64,000 nucleotides of DNA, taken from Lamellibrachia satsuma. Lineage: Eukaryota > Annelida > Polychaeta > Sabellida > Siboglinidae. Location of the stretch: contig BSQZ01000037.1 of the NCBI GenBank assembly GCA_033239005.1, positions 2,026,001 through 2,090,000 of the forward strand. The letters run 5' to 3'. Both the position numbers and the translations under genes were made by a program. The notes under the pieces were generated by a model, which was not told where the DNA came from, searched no databases, and saw nothing but the letters and a program-made list of their open reading frames with translations. Below are positions 48,226 to 59,262 of the stretch, piece by piece (position 1 is the stretch's first letter; every line of letters begins with the position of its first letter).

Positions 48226-51200
48226 CACTACACCCATTAAATGCGGTATATTGTTTTATTTTCATTTCAATTGTTTACTTGCACTTAATTAACTGACCAG
48301 GATTATTTGAATATTGTCATGAAAGGTGAAAGCCTTTTATAAATATTTTTTCCATTTTTCAGAAGAAATTGTGATTGAATTTTAAATTAAACACACACTA
48401 TTGTATGTATGATGTCCTACAACATTCTTGTGGAAATAAAATGTATTGAAATATGAAAACTGTACAATCTATTGTAAGATATCATTGAATAAGTCTTCCA
48501 AGATTCCATTTTGGCGACCCATGACCTTATTTTTTACATGTCGCATTGACTGATGCATCAAAACTACTGACTGTTTAAAACCAATAAAATGTGCTAACTC
48601 AGAGTGCTAATTGTCGGTTTAGCTGAATCATAATTGAAATGACGGAACTGGAATCAAAAAAGTGTGTTGGAATCGGAACAGCTTACATGGATTGAATCAA
48701 CCCTCTAGGCCTGTTTTGTTAAATGTGACGTTCATTCTTACATTCCACCGACATGAATGCAGGAAGTGGAATTGTAGTCTACAGATTCTGCAGATAGAAT
48801 CCTGACATAAGTAATTTATATTTAGTAGTTTCACACAGCGGTGTACATAAACTGAACATGTAGCTAGATACACGATTTCAAGTGCTTCCATCTTAAGTTC
48901 TGCTCTGTAAATCTATTTATAATTTCTAAGAGCCTGGCTTCTTTCAGTGTTTTTCCCCAACTCTCAGTCTTAGACCCACCCAGCCCGCTGTCTGTAAGCA
49001 CGCCGATTGGATACAGTAGCAAAGAAAACATGGGGTGGAGATCACAAGTAGGCAGTTGCAAACACTATTTTGTTTTCTGTATCTGACGTAATTATTATAA
49101 ATTATTAACTGTAACAACACGTTAAAAATTATCAATTCATCCAAATTTTACTTAAGTAATTATTTGGTCTGTAAAGGTTGTGTAAACATCAGTCAATTAA
49201 ACATTAGGCTATATATAATATTGATAAAAATGTGAATTTATAATAGTTAGTTATCAACATGATATAAGGCTAATTCACCAAACTTTTGTGCAACATTTGA
49301 ATGTATTCTTCTAAAAATATTAACAATATTTTTTTTTACTTAATCCAGTATCTCCGAAACAGACCAGCATTTGTCAAACTCCCAGAATTGTGGGACAAAG
49401 CACCAGACTAAGCCATGTATTTTCACATGTTCACCCAAGTTACATTTTGACCAGAAAACTCATCCCTATTTATTTATTTATCTATCAATTTAGGTGTGCA
49501 ACCACTATGGGTCCAACTAGTCCTGCATCTTAACAGTGTGTAGTTAAACTATGTAATGTTTCAGACAATTGAACAAACTATCACAAACGATGCTATTTGG
49601 AAGACTTTCTGCTGTACTGAACAAGCGCTGGCCCAAGTGAAACATATCACAATAACCAGAGCTGACAGTTGGCCAACACGATTTAAAATAGCCACAGACA
49701 TCAGCCTGCTTAGTTCTCTCTACACAAACACCTTGAGTAGTCACCAACTCGAAGAAAACTGCCTAACAGACATGTAGCATGCACAAGAGCATAACCAGGG
49801 GTGCCAGACAACCCCTTTTTCAGTGGGGTAACCCTCTTTTCCCTGATACCCCCTTTTACCGATGCAACTGTACCAAATTGCATATTTCAGTTTAATTTTT
49901 TTATTTTCGGAACAAAAACTCCCAGACCCAAAACTTTCCACCCTGCCACGTGGGGCACACGATTTACAAAACCCATGTTACGTCCTTGAACATGAGGTAC
50001 AGAAAGGGGCACGACAAAATGGGTAACAGTAGTTATTATACCGACCAATACATAATATGGAGTTTAGCCATGAACACAAGTTGGTTTTATTAATAGAATT
50101 AAGACTATGGGACACAGTCAGAAAACAGTACGCGGTTTGCTGCTTGTGTGTTGAAAATAGTGTTTCACCGTTTTTTTTATATCCACATTTGTGTTATTTT
50201 TCATTTATTTGTCAGCCATTAAAACCGTCAGCCAAACGTGAAATCTCATCACACAACCTTTTTGATTGGCACTAGGTTTTAGGGTCTGCCAGATTTCCTG
50301 CCGGGCCCGGGAATGAGCACTCGGAAGTTACGTGCAATATTTAGTTATTCATAACCTTGCAAAATTTACATTGATTTAAATCAGCATGCCATGTAAACTT
50401 ATGACAGATGAAGGCGCAATACATGCACTGTCAATTGGATGACTCACCCCACGACCCCAGGCAATGTGCGACCCTCAGGCAATGCACATCATGTCCAAAA
50501 AAATAATTATGCAGTAGTATGTCAAATTCCACAAATACGTGTGGGGCAGGCCGGATGTGGGCACGGCAATGTTTACTTAAAACCAGCAACTAAATTTACT
50601 CTATCGTACTTTACCCAACCAATAAACGACTTAGAATGCTGATATAAAAGCACAAATATTTGCTATTATAATTATGTTTAGTGTGTTGTTATTATATTAT
50701 TTACCATTTATTACATTATTTACCAGTAATCTTAATTCGCAACATATGCACAGGCCTGCAAACAACTGAACCTGTCCACAAAAGCCTGCAATGTATCCTA
50801 CAACGTAATTGATAAGGTGTCCGAAGTATGCAATGGTAAGTCAAAAAATTTCCACAGGGTGCATCAAAACACATGCAATGGTACATAATTTTTTATGCAG
50901 GGGTACGTCAGGGACACACATATGGACAATGATGCACATTAAACAGGGGTCGTGGGGCGCATCATGCAATTGACGGCTGTGTAAGTTTAACTCCATCAAA
51001 AACATAACGGTTGAAAGCTATAGCTTTTGGACACCTTAAAAGCCAGTGAATCGCCCAATTTAAGGGTGTTATTGAATCTACGGTGGAAGCTATGGCCTGT
51101 GCTCGTGGCATCAATGTTTCTGCAGTTGGCATCTATACTAGTCTAGTATAGATACTACTGTTTTGCTTTGAAATAGTTTGATTAAGTTTGGCCATTGGTC

Positions 51201-51337
51201 TTTTTGTGATTTCCGTGGATCTAAACAAAAAGTGGGTCTGTTACATAAGCAATCCAGTTAATCCAATTACAGCCTACAAAGAACACAATAAGGTACAGTA
51301 TTTTTTTAGCCAACAGAGTAAATTAAAATGCACCTAC
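48226..51337. other. Intronic sequence, no supportable gene
   Basis: Unique AT-rich sequence. A minus-strand frame at 48864-49061 and several short frames have no motif. Near 49797 caggggtgccagacaacccc resembles a hAT terminus, but no matching right end was found. Confidence 0.45.
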
Positions 51338-51412
51338 CATGTTTCTTATTGTTCAGTCCAATAGGTATAGAGGAGAAGAACGGAGCTCTTCATTGTTGTT
51401 TTTGAAGGCAAC
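51338..51412 (-). other. PDZ gene exon carrying the start codon as its last three bases
   Basis: On the minus strand the acceptor ctttttcag precedes a 75-base segment that ends AACATG|GTAGGTGC, a good donor. All three frames of the segment contain stops, so it is 5' untranslated except for the ATG at 51340-51338 at its very end. That ATG would be followed, in phase 0, by the exon at 39951-40154. This gives an initiator joined to the acidic N-terminus. A start codon split from the rest of the coding region by an intron is known in animals. The purine at -3 (A of AACATG) fits a start context. Confidence 0.6.
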
Positions 51413-52256
51413 CTGAAAAAGACATAGGAGACTGTATACAAAAAACTATACACTTAGAATGAAAATGCACATTTTTAGTGTACCAAAGATGACTAACAGG
51501 TTTACTTGAGGACTGCTGACATTCTGCTGAAGAATGTAGAATCCGTCAACGCAAGAAAAAAAGGGAGTGGTCAGTTGGCTTTTGGTCAAAATTATCTGGC
51601 TTCAAATCATGGGCCTGCTTTTTATATAAAACCTTCATCGTTCTATAACTAATATTACTTTCTGTCCTCTAGTTCTTCTACTTTCCTTAATTTAAGTGTG
51701 TTGTATGATCATGACGATGTGCCAACATTACAAAATTACTTAACGAAGTGGACAAGAAAAACATTTCAATTAAATATATAAATATCTGAATTAATAAACT
51801 CATTAAACTGTTCTCAGCATGATGGGGCTCATGTTGATGTAAACATGTTGATGTTGTCACCATGTTGGTGTTATCAACACATTGATGTTGTCGCCATGTC
51901 TTGTGGTTCTGTGCACTAGCTTAGCGCCTCAGCAACTTGTTTATTGGTGGGGCTAATAAAGTGCACATATTACCTGTGTCTTCCCAGTTCACTCAGACTT
52001 GGACACACCAATGTTGAAAGACTTTTATCCATCACAACACTCCAAGGAAACATAGGACACACAGACACTAAAGAAAAACACTTAGCAGAAAATTAATGAC
52101 ACCCAACATGCACAATCTTTATGCCATTTTGCAAAATCTGAAAATTTATCCATGGGCGGAAATCTTGAATAGGTACCCCTTATCTACAACAATAGCTGAT
52201 AGGTTGACTCTTAATTTCTTGACCTCCATTGTTGTTGCATCCTATTATCATATGGA

Positions 52257-52257
52257 A

Positions 52258-52334
<77 letters not shown>
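52257..52334. repeat. (TA)n microsatellite
   Basis: About 75 bp of pure TA in the 5' untranslated intron of the PDZ gene. Confidence 0.97.
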
Positions 52335-52336
<2 letters not shown>

Positions 52337-53155
52337 CAACTGAAGCGTTTGCGTAATTTGTCTTAAAACATAGTTGTTGTCATCACAAATATATGTCCAC
52401 AAAGTAGGCGTCCACAATCTGAGCTTGTTAAGATGAAATAAATGAATGAAGAGGTTCACCTGCTGTATGTAACAGATGTGTATGCTGACAGTGACCCCCC
52501 CCTCCAAGGCCCACCCACACCCCTACATGCCAGAAAGACTTCCATGTCCCAGGGCAACCAACAGAGATGTCCCTTGGCTGTGTGGCAGCTGTGATGTGTA
52601 AGAGCTCTCACTGGAGGCTGCACATAAATCATGCCTCTTGACTTGGAGGAGTTTGCAGTCAGTCTACTGCAAGTGCAGCATGGAGGTAACATGCTTTGCA
52701 GTGTGCAAGCATCCGGTGTACAAACAAGATCACATTTCAAAATGTGTATCTAGAATCAGGCTTTTAACCCAGGGCCAGCTTTGACACAAACATTATTATC
52801 AAGTTGAATCTAAAAGAAAACTTGCAAAACATATGTGCTAGCTCAGAAGATTGCGGCCTGTTTGGAGAGAGGGTTATGTAATATGAGCTTTCAGTCCCCA
52901 CTGCACAAACACAGCGAAGCGATTAATCTGGGACAACCATGGCAATGCAACCAGACCCAGGGCCTTGACATGAGTCATGGCACGTTAATATCTCGGGAGT
53001 GATAAGACGCATGCCATAGAAGCTGTATGACAGCATAGCATTTGGTCGCTAAATGTATAAGTATATGTAGTTGCGGTTTATTATATCTGCAAGATCTCAC
53101 CTTAGTCACCTGTCCTAGTCCTAGTTTATTGTGACACTACGGACAGTCACACAGT
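52335..53155. other. 5' intron, nothing recognised
   Basis: Unique sequence with no coding support. Confidence 0.4.
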
Positions 53156-53499
53156 CTCAGATAGAGTCCGAAAACGCATTCGTCTTTCCAACAAACTTAT
53201 CACAAACCATTATTTTAAAACAGAGTCCATATAAAGACAAGCGAACTAACGGACACGTATACCAAGAAGAGCAATCTCGGTCAATTTGACGAGTCCGACA
53301 CATGCTACCGTCTGCCACAGAGGCACATAAAGCTAAGTTGCGCTTGGTGACTCGGCATGATTTATCTCGAGACTCGTCCTTCGCCTTCGGTGTCTGACCA
53401 AGTCGCCGAGGTGCCATTGGCCGCTGCCGGGTGACACGTGCCGCTTCAGCGGTTGTTGAACTTCTGTTGCGAATTAACCGGGCAAAATGCACTACATAC

Positions 53500-53660
53500 C
53501 TCGAAACTTCGAAAGGCTTATCCCGTGTGTAATCCGTGAGCGCAAACCAACTGCGGCAACGCAGGTCTTTGAGGACGGCGCTAACTTCGCTAACAACCTG
53601 CGGGATTTCTTATCAAACCCACGTGATCGGTGTCAACAAATCGTTACGTCTATTGGTTGG
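53500..53660 (-). promoter_or_regulatory. Likely promoter and 5' untranslated first exon of the PDZ gene
   Basis: On the minus strand the donor TTCGAG|GTATGT sits at 53500, ending a GC- and CpG-rich stretch with no acceptor, which is what a first exon would look like. A TTATAAAA element lies at about 53686-53693 upstream. An inverted CCAAT (attgg, 53652-53656) and an E-box CACGTG (53622-53627) are nearby. The transcript start is not defined by sequence; the right boundary given is a guess from the TATA-like element. CpG richness extends left to about 53250, into the first intron. Confidence 0.45.
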
Positions 53661-54432
53661 CTCGCCAGGGATATCTCAGTCTTTCATTTTATAAAATATA
53701 CGAAAATCATTACGAATGCTTACATGCATGAATATAAAATATAAATGTTGTCACAAAGGTGTGCATATTGTGAAAATAGGCAATGCGGAATAAGATAAGT
53801 GTTGAGTTGAGCATTTAATTCAATAAATAGCCACCTGTATCCACGACGTATCACATAGTTACTGCTCCCTGCAGGTGTATTCTGATTCATCCTAAATTAC
53901 ATTATTTTTATGCTTTAGCGGTTTAGATAACTGGTTTTACATGTCGCATGCTATCAGATCTAGCGTTGCACACCAACTGTACTTTGAAATTTCCATGCAA
54001 CGAACAGCAGGTGAATTCCTGCAGTTGTATATGTACATGCTATGTCAGGTGACGTCACGATTGTTTTCAAAACAAAAGCACGTGGACACAGGTGAGAAAC
54101 TTTTCAGCGTGCCTGTAATCGGAGTCGTTGCGATCTCTGAAATTGGGCCAACAATGCAAACGCCTCGGGTGTACATAACATATCGCTTTACAAGGCGGAT
54201 ACAGCCCGTGTACAGTGATGTTTCAAATAATTCGTAGCCCATGAATTCATTTCAAAGTAGAGGCAGAGTGTTCTGACCAAGTGGCGTGACGGCACTTAAT
54301 GGGGGATACAAGTATTCCCCGTAAATATTATTTGGAAAGTGCATACTGTTCTTTGGAAGAATAGGAGAATAACTGTCGCAATTTATTCAAATTAATTAAT
54401 AATAATATACTTGACATCTGGTTTAGTGACTA

Positions 54433-54540
54433 TCACGAATTGTTCGCTGTGCTTGTTTGAAATATTAATTTTGTGGGGTTGTCGACTTCGCCATTTACCA
54501 CGGTCTCCTTCTTCTCGTACCGCCTAACTTTCCCCGCCAT
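54433..54540 (-). other. Weak candidate small ORF or YY1-like promoter motif
   Basis: The minus strand has CTAAGATGGCGGGG, both an ideal initiation context and a match to the YY1 motif AAGATGGCGG often found at transcription starts. The ATG opens 35 codons (MAGKVRRYEKKETVVNGEV..., stop at 54433). A donor-like GTG|GTAAAT occurs within it. It lies about 390 bp upstream of the plus-strand gene's ATG, so it could mark a divergent promoter. No homology is recognised. Confidence 0.2.
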
Positions 54541-54714
54541 CTTAGAACTGATTTTACCACGATTTTAAACTGGATCAAACTCACGTTCTATAGCCACATC
54601 AGTGCAAAAAAGAGAAGAAGACGAGGAAGAGATAGAAGAATACTGCAGAACAAAGGTTCTGGACAGGGGTTGGTGGGTATTATGGCACACACCATAGAGG
54701 GGTGTGTGGCGGGA

Positions 54715-54812
54715 AGCGGGAGGTGGGAGATTGATCCTAAAAATGGTGGGAGGCGGGAGATTGGTCCTAAAAATGGTGGGAGGTGGGAGATTGGTCCTAA
54801 AATAGTGGGACT
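54715..54812. repeat. 30-bp G-rich tandem repeat, about 3 copies
   Basis: The unit tgggaggtgggagattggtc plus ctaaaaatgg is repeated about three times just upstream of the first exon of the plus-strand gene. Confidence 0.9.
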
Positions 54813-54930
54813 AAACAGATGTAGTGTCCTGTTTGAGTTTGTGTAGGGAACATGATGTTATGATGTACGCATTCCAGGCGTTCTATATATTTGTATTCCT
54901 CATAGATATCGTTGCGGTGACGCTGAAAAA

Positions 54931-54973
54931 ATGAATCGGAATCACCACGAACACCTACATCTTCCACTTCCAG
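54931..54973 (+). CDS. Unrecognised gene, exon 1 (start)
   Basis: The ATG at 54931 (context AAAAAATGAAT) opens 14 codons, MNRNHHEHLHLPLP, and ends at the consensus donor CAG|GTAAGT one base into a codon. An in-frame TGA lies upstream with no earlier ATG in that frame, so this is the first possible start unless an upstream exon joins. The leftover G plus AT of the next exon gives Asp. The assignment rests on the strong donor and on the phase match with exons at 55120 and 56731. Confidence 0.55.
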
Positions 54974-55119
54974 GTAAGTAACTAAAACGCACACGAACAC
55001 ATTTCATCATGAGGATTTGTAACTTTAGTTTTTTCATTACTTGTAAATGGTCTTGCTGGTTAAGTTTACAAACATTGAAAGAATGCCGTATCAAAGATAG
55101 TGTATCTTACTTTTTACAG

Positions 55120-55166
55120 ATGTCGAAACGAACGAGTCTTCAACGTCACGTGATCGCCCACACAAG
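55120..55166 (+). CDS. Unrecognised gene, exon 2
   Basis: A strong acceptor (cttactttttacag) and a donor AAG|GTATCA bound 47 bases encoding (D)[15 protein letters not shown], phase 1 in, phase 0 out. It is Ser/Thr-rich and basic, continuing smoothly into RLSLSHHRPK of exon 3. The 1.56-kb intron that follows is almost all simple sequence. Confidence 0.6.
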
Positions 55167-55239
55167 GTATCACAATATAAAGTTCGCGACCATCCATATA
55201 AATTAAGCATAAACACTCACACTTCAAAAACGTTTTCCT

Positions 55240-55424
55240 AAAAAAAAATCCACCCATCCATCCACCCATCCACCCATCCTTCCATCCATCCACCCATTCA
55301 CCCATCCACCCATCCATCCATCCATCCATCCACCCATCCATCCATCCATCCATCCATCCATCCATCCACCCATCCATCCATCCATACATCCATCCATCCA
55401 TCCACCCATCCATCCATCCATCGT
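55240..55424. repeat. (CCAT)n tetranucleotide tract
   Basis: About 180 bp of ccat repeats with occasional ccac. The Trp/Met/Asp/Gly frames on the minus strand are artefacts of it. Confidence 0.97.
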
Positions 55425-55449
55425 CCTCCTCGATCACAAATAATTAATT

Positions 55450-56360
55450 AAGTATGGATTCCAGGACCTATGAGGAAGAAGGGGATGGGAAGGCAAGAAG
55501 GAAGGAAGGAGAACGTTGAGGGTGGGGAGGAGGACGGAGACGAAGAGGAGGATGGGAATTAAGGAAGGAGGGCGGAGTAGGAGGACGGAGAGGAGGATGG
55601 GTAGGAAGAGGGGAATGTGGATGGGAAAGAGGACTGGAAGGTGGAGGATACGAAAGGAAAATGGACCGGGAGGAGGACGGAAAGGGGAATGGGGAGGAAA
55701 ATGATGAGGCGTATGGGGAAGGGACAGGAAGGTGGACGAAGAAGATGAAAGAGGAGGGGATGAGGTCGGAAATGAGGATGTGAAGTAGGACGGGATGAGG
55801 AAGGGAAGGAGGAATGGAAGCAGGGCGGGAAGGAGTACGGGAAGGAGGACCAGAAGGCGGATGGGAAGGAGGAGGGGAAAGAGAACAGGAAGGACGTGGG
55901 ACGAGGAGGACGGGATGGGGACAGGAGGAGGACGGAAAGGAGGACTGGAAGGGGGACGGGGAAGAGGACGGGAAGGAGGACCGGAAGGCGGATAGGAAGG
56001 AGGACGAGGAGGAGGATGAGAAGGACGACGGGGAAAGGACGTGAAGGAGGAATAGAGGGGAGGACGGGCAGGGGAAGGGCAGGAGGACGAAAAGCAGGTC
56101 GGGCAAGGGACAGAAAAGCGGACGGGAAGGAGGACAGAGAGGGGATGGGAAAGAGGACGGAAAAGGACGCGGAGGAGGACATGGAAGGTGGACGGGGAGC
56201 AGTAGGACGGATCGGAGGATGGGGAGGAAGACGGGAATGTGGATGGGAAGGAGGACTCGAAGGTAGAGAATAAGGAAGGGAAACGGACTCGGAGGAGGAC
56301 GGAAAGGGGAACGGGGAGGAGGACGGACAAGAGGACAAGAAAGCCGACGGGAATTAGATA
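55450..56360. repeat. Purine-rich (GGA/GAC) minisatellite tract
   Basis: About 900 bp of nearly pure purines on the plus strand, with C mainly in the recurring gacggg, built from variants of ggaaggaggacgggaaggag. Long Pro/Ser/Leu-rich frames on the minus strand (up to 318 codons) and Arg/Gly/Glu frames on the plus strand reflect base composition only. It lies inside intron 2 of the plus-strand gene. Confidence 0.95.
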
Positions 56361-56394
56361 AACTGTTGCAGGGAAACACATGTGACCCAAATAG

Positions 56395-56632
56395 GTCCTC
56401 CATCCCGTCCGCTTTCCCGTCCTCTTACCCGTCCTCTTCCCCGTTCCCCTTCTCTACCACCACCTTCCTGTCCTCTTTTCTGTCCTCCTCCCCGTTCACC
56501 TTCCCTATCCCCGTCCTCCTCCGTGTCAACCATCTCGTCATCCTCCATGTCATCCTCCGTGTCCCCCTTCGTGTCCTCCTTTTCGCCCTCTTTCCCTTCC
56601 TCTTCCCCGTTCTCCTTCCTGTCCTTCTTATA
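56395..56632. repeat. Pyrimidine-rich tract, inverse of the adjacent purine tract
   Basis: About 240 bp of ccgtcctcttcccgt-type sequence, the complement of the purine motif just upstream. The two tracts form an imperfect inverted pair around about 56370. It ends 98 bp before the acceptor of exon 3. Confidence 0.93.
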
Positions 56633-56730
56633 TACAATTATATAAGACAGTGGATGCTTGGATACATCTAACATCAAAGCATTTACTGAGCCGAATTTCA
56701 CTGACGAGGCAACTACACTTTCGTCCCCAG

Positions 56731-56897
56731 CGGCTGTCGCTGTCGCACCACCGACCGAAGGAATCGAGAGCCGCCAGCATGAAGGAGTCGTCCATGCCGA
56801 GTATGTGTGCCGGCGTCTACCGCAGCCACGCGAAAGGAGACAAAGCCTTCGAACCGATCAGCCTTGAAGACCTCAACTCGGTGCTCGACACTGGGTG
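56731..56897 (+). CDS. Unrecognised gene, exon 3
   Basis: The acceptor actttcgtccccag and donor GGGTG|GTGAGT bound 55 codons plus two bases: RLSLSHHRPKESRAAS, then MKESSMPSMCAGVYRSHAKG, then DKAFEPISLEDLNSVLDTG. The exon is GC-rich at third positions, in contrast to its neighbours. An internal ATG (56779, residue 47) lies in an excellent context (gccgccagcATGa). It could be an alternative start, possibly with TATATAAG at 56639 as promoter. Phases agree with both neighbours. The region is basic and Ser-rich with RxxS sites. No catalytic motif, signal peptide or membrane segment is visible. Confidence 0.75.
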
Positions 56898-57131
56898 GTG
56901 AGTCGACATCCCACCAGTACCGAAAGTATCATTACGGCAATATGAGGCATATGGCTCCTGTGATTTTTTAAAGGTTTTACTGTGACGTATTGGACTTGCT
57001 TAAGCCTTTTCTATCCATGGTGAAGCACAGGCTGTTAACAACTCGTTTCCACCGGACATTGTTTAGGGCTTTCCTTTCCCTAGACATTGGACATGCGCGC
57101 ATTCTATAACCGTATACTTCGTCTGCTGTAG

Positions 57132-57252
57132 CGTTGACGATAAGCTGTCAAATGTGTACATTGGTCGACGGAACTCGATGGTTCGACGATTGAGCATTGA
57201 CTCCCGGGCAAGCACCGCTTGGCTTGTCATGAACAATCCAGCTCTCGTTGAA
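57132..57252 (+). CDS. Unrecognised gene, exon 4
   Basis: Acceptor cttcgtctgctgtag and donor GTTGAA|GTGAGT. The first base completes a Cys codon (TG|C). Then 40 codons read VDDKLSNVYIGRRNSMVRRL, SIDSRASTAWLVMNNPALVE. Two R-R-x-S sequences (Ser101 and Ser107 of the model) sit within ten residues, the consensus for protein kinase A and related kinases, so this is a likely phosphorylation region. It exits in phase 0. The peptide is distinctive, but I cannot attach a family name to it. Confidence 0.8.
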
Positions 57253-57621
57253 GTGAGTAACTCGTGAATGTATATGTGTCAACATCGGTCCAAGGAAAAG
57301 CGGGAAATTGCTCGCGAAAAGCGAGAAACGCCCTCCTCGAGGATCTCCTCAACTCTCGTCGGTTTTTGGCGTTTTTGTCGGTTTTTAACGTGTTGTTTAA
57401 CGGGTCCCAATTTCTTGTGTGTCGTTCTTGTTCGCGGTGAACGTACGCGCTAGAAAATGTGAAATCACGAAATACCAAAGAAATTAAATATGCCTAGAAT
57501 GGCCTTCATGTGATTATTTTTTTGTGGAAATTACAAAGAAGCGAGACATTTCGTCCAAAAAGCTACATTTCCCGCCTGAAAGCGATAATGTTGATATCTA
57601 TGCCGGTGAAGGGCACTGTCG

Positions 57622-57634
57622 CTAGGTGGCGGCA
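57622..57634 (+). promoter_or_regulatory. CTCF-like motif
   Basis: ctaggtggcggca resembles the insect and bilaterian CTCF core (AGGTGGCGC). It lies in intron 4 of the plus-strand gene. Motif evidence only. Confidence 0.25.
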
Positions 57635-57920
57635 TTGTTTCTTCTAAACAGCGTCTCAATTCTGGCGTGAATAATTATGATCGCAGACATTTTCGTTTTA
57701 AATTATATGTAAACCTTAACTCAACACTGTTATTGAAATATGTAATTGTGCAATAATTAACTATCACTGATAAACCTGACCACCATAAAATAAGTTAAAT
57801 TTGAAAAGATAGAACGTGTTGGAGTTGCCGCATGTTTTCTATTTCAATTAAGTTTTGGTAGAACGCATGACGCTTACTTGAAGGTGCAAACTATGATTGT
57901 TGCTATCATAAAATCATGTT

Positions 57921-58273
57921 ATGCAGTATAAACTGTATATATGCCTATTCTAACATCTTCACCGTCCCATATTTAAATATATAATTGGGCCGTTATATGT
58001 TTGTGAATATGCAGTATAAACTGTATATATGCCTATTCTAACATCTTCACCGTCCCATATTTAAATATATAATTGGGCCGTTATATGTTTGTGAATATGC
58101 AGTATAAACTGTATATATGCCTATTCTAACATCTTCACCGTCCCATATTTAAATATAAAATTGGGCCGTTATATGTTTGTGAATATGCAGTATAAACTGT
58201 ATATATGCCTATTCTAACATCTTCACCGTCCCATATTTAAATATATAATTGGGCCGTTATATGTTTTTGAATA
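57921..58273. repeat. 88-bp tandem repeat, 4 near-perfect copies
   Basis: Units begin atgcagtataaactgtatat at 57921, 58009, 58097 and 58185, with only one or two substitutions among them. Intronic. Confidence 0.95.
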
Positions 58274-59031
58274 TCGACTTTGTCGTTTAGCATGCGATAT
58301 GAACAGGCGTTTCGAGTCGAATTCAAATCAAACTGAAAACGGTCACGTTATTTGAAACAGTCATTGTTCATTAATTCAAACACATTTGCGCAGGATGTTA
58401 GAATAGAGATCATACTATATAACATGGTTTACGATGAAAACGATCTAACTGTGTACTTTTAAAACGTAATCCACGTTATTTACTTGACCTCTTCGCGCCA
58501 TAGTTGATGCATAAGGCCACCGTGGTTTCCGTAATCGTGATTTTTACGGGAAGGGGTGCTTGACCCTTTACCCAACCCTTCTCTTTATCGGGACTAGGGA
58601 CAGGCTAAGTGGCCCATGGTTTGTAATCAAGTGGCCCATGGTAATAATTCTCCTAGACCAACTGCCTGCCAAGGCTGATGTATTTGATCTAACCAGGTTT
58701 GCAATCAGAGTTATCCATCTCCTACATATCTAGCAAGTTAGCATAGGGCCGTATGGGACCCAGTATACCTCGAGGACGTTATGCTAGAGACTTGTCTATG
58801 GAGAGGCTATGTACCAGCAGGGGAGGCTTGCGCACTCAAGTTTCTGTTCACCCCTGTGAGGGGGCTAGCTGGCGGTTGCAGCTGAAGCAATATGCACTAC
58901 TGCACTAAAGCGCATGCACCACAAACTACTCACTAAACCACAACAATAGATGCATCACAAACACCGATATCACCGCCACACCAATCCACGTTAAGTTCGG
59001 GGTAATTTGAGAAAGTTGCCTTTGATTCCAG
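58274..59031. other. Intron, nothing recognised
   Basis: Unique sequence leading to the acceptor of exon 5. No repeat family or coding signal. Confidence 0.45.
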
Positions 59032-59150
59032 ACGCATGACCAGAATGAGGACATTGATGAGGAGGAGACGTCGAGGCCCGGCACGCCGACATCCAAGCCA
59101 CGGGCGTCGGTGTTGCTCCCGCCGCCGTCGAACGTCGTGAATCGACGCAG
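59032..59150 (+). CDS. Unrecognised gene, exon 5
   Basis: The acceptor gcctttgattccag opens a phase-0 frame, THDQNEDIDEEETSRPGTPT, then SKPRASVLLPPPSNVVNRR. It is an acidic patch followed by a Pro/Ser-rich linker with strongly GC-rich codons. I place the donor at CGCAG|GTGCAC (59150), two bases into a codon. That phase does not fit exon 6, which needs phase 0, and joining them directly hits a stop. Either one exon is missing between 59151 and 61394, the donor is the weaker TCG|GTGTTG at 59109 (phase 0), or there is a sequence error. The start of the exon is secure; its end is not. Confidence 0.65.
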
Positions 59151-59184
59151 GTGCACCTCTGAGCTGGAACACCGGTTAATCGTC

Positions 59185-59262
59185 AGCCGCCTATGTATGT
59201 CAACATGCACCGCACGCACATATGCCCTATGTATGTCAACATGCACCGCACGCACATATGCC
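59185..59262. repeat. 39-bp tandem duplication
   Basis: ctatgtatgtcaacatgcac and the following 19 bases occur twice in a row just after exon 5. Confidence 0.9.

Noticed and set aside
53157..53492. 111-codon minus-strand frame in the CpG-rich region
   Set aside because: It starts just after the strong first-exon donor at 53500, so it is intronic in my model; composition alone explains the length. It could be reconsidered if transcripts retain it.
55434..56403. Long minus-strand open frames (up to 318 codons, Pro/Ser/Leu-rich)
   Set aside because: They are by-products of a purine-rich tract that lacks stop codons in several frames. All overlapping frames are open, and no domain is present.
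56639..56646. TATATAAG as the main promoter of the plus-strand gene
   Set aside because: Exons 1 and 2 upstream join exon 3 in phase through a strong acceptor at 56730, so this lies in an intron. It remains possible as an alternative promoter for the Met at 56779.
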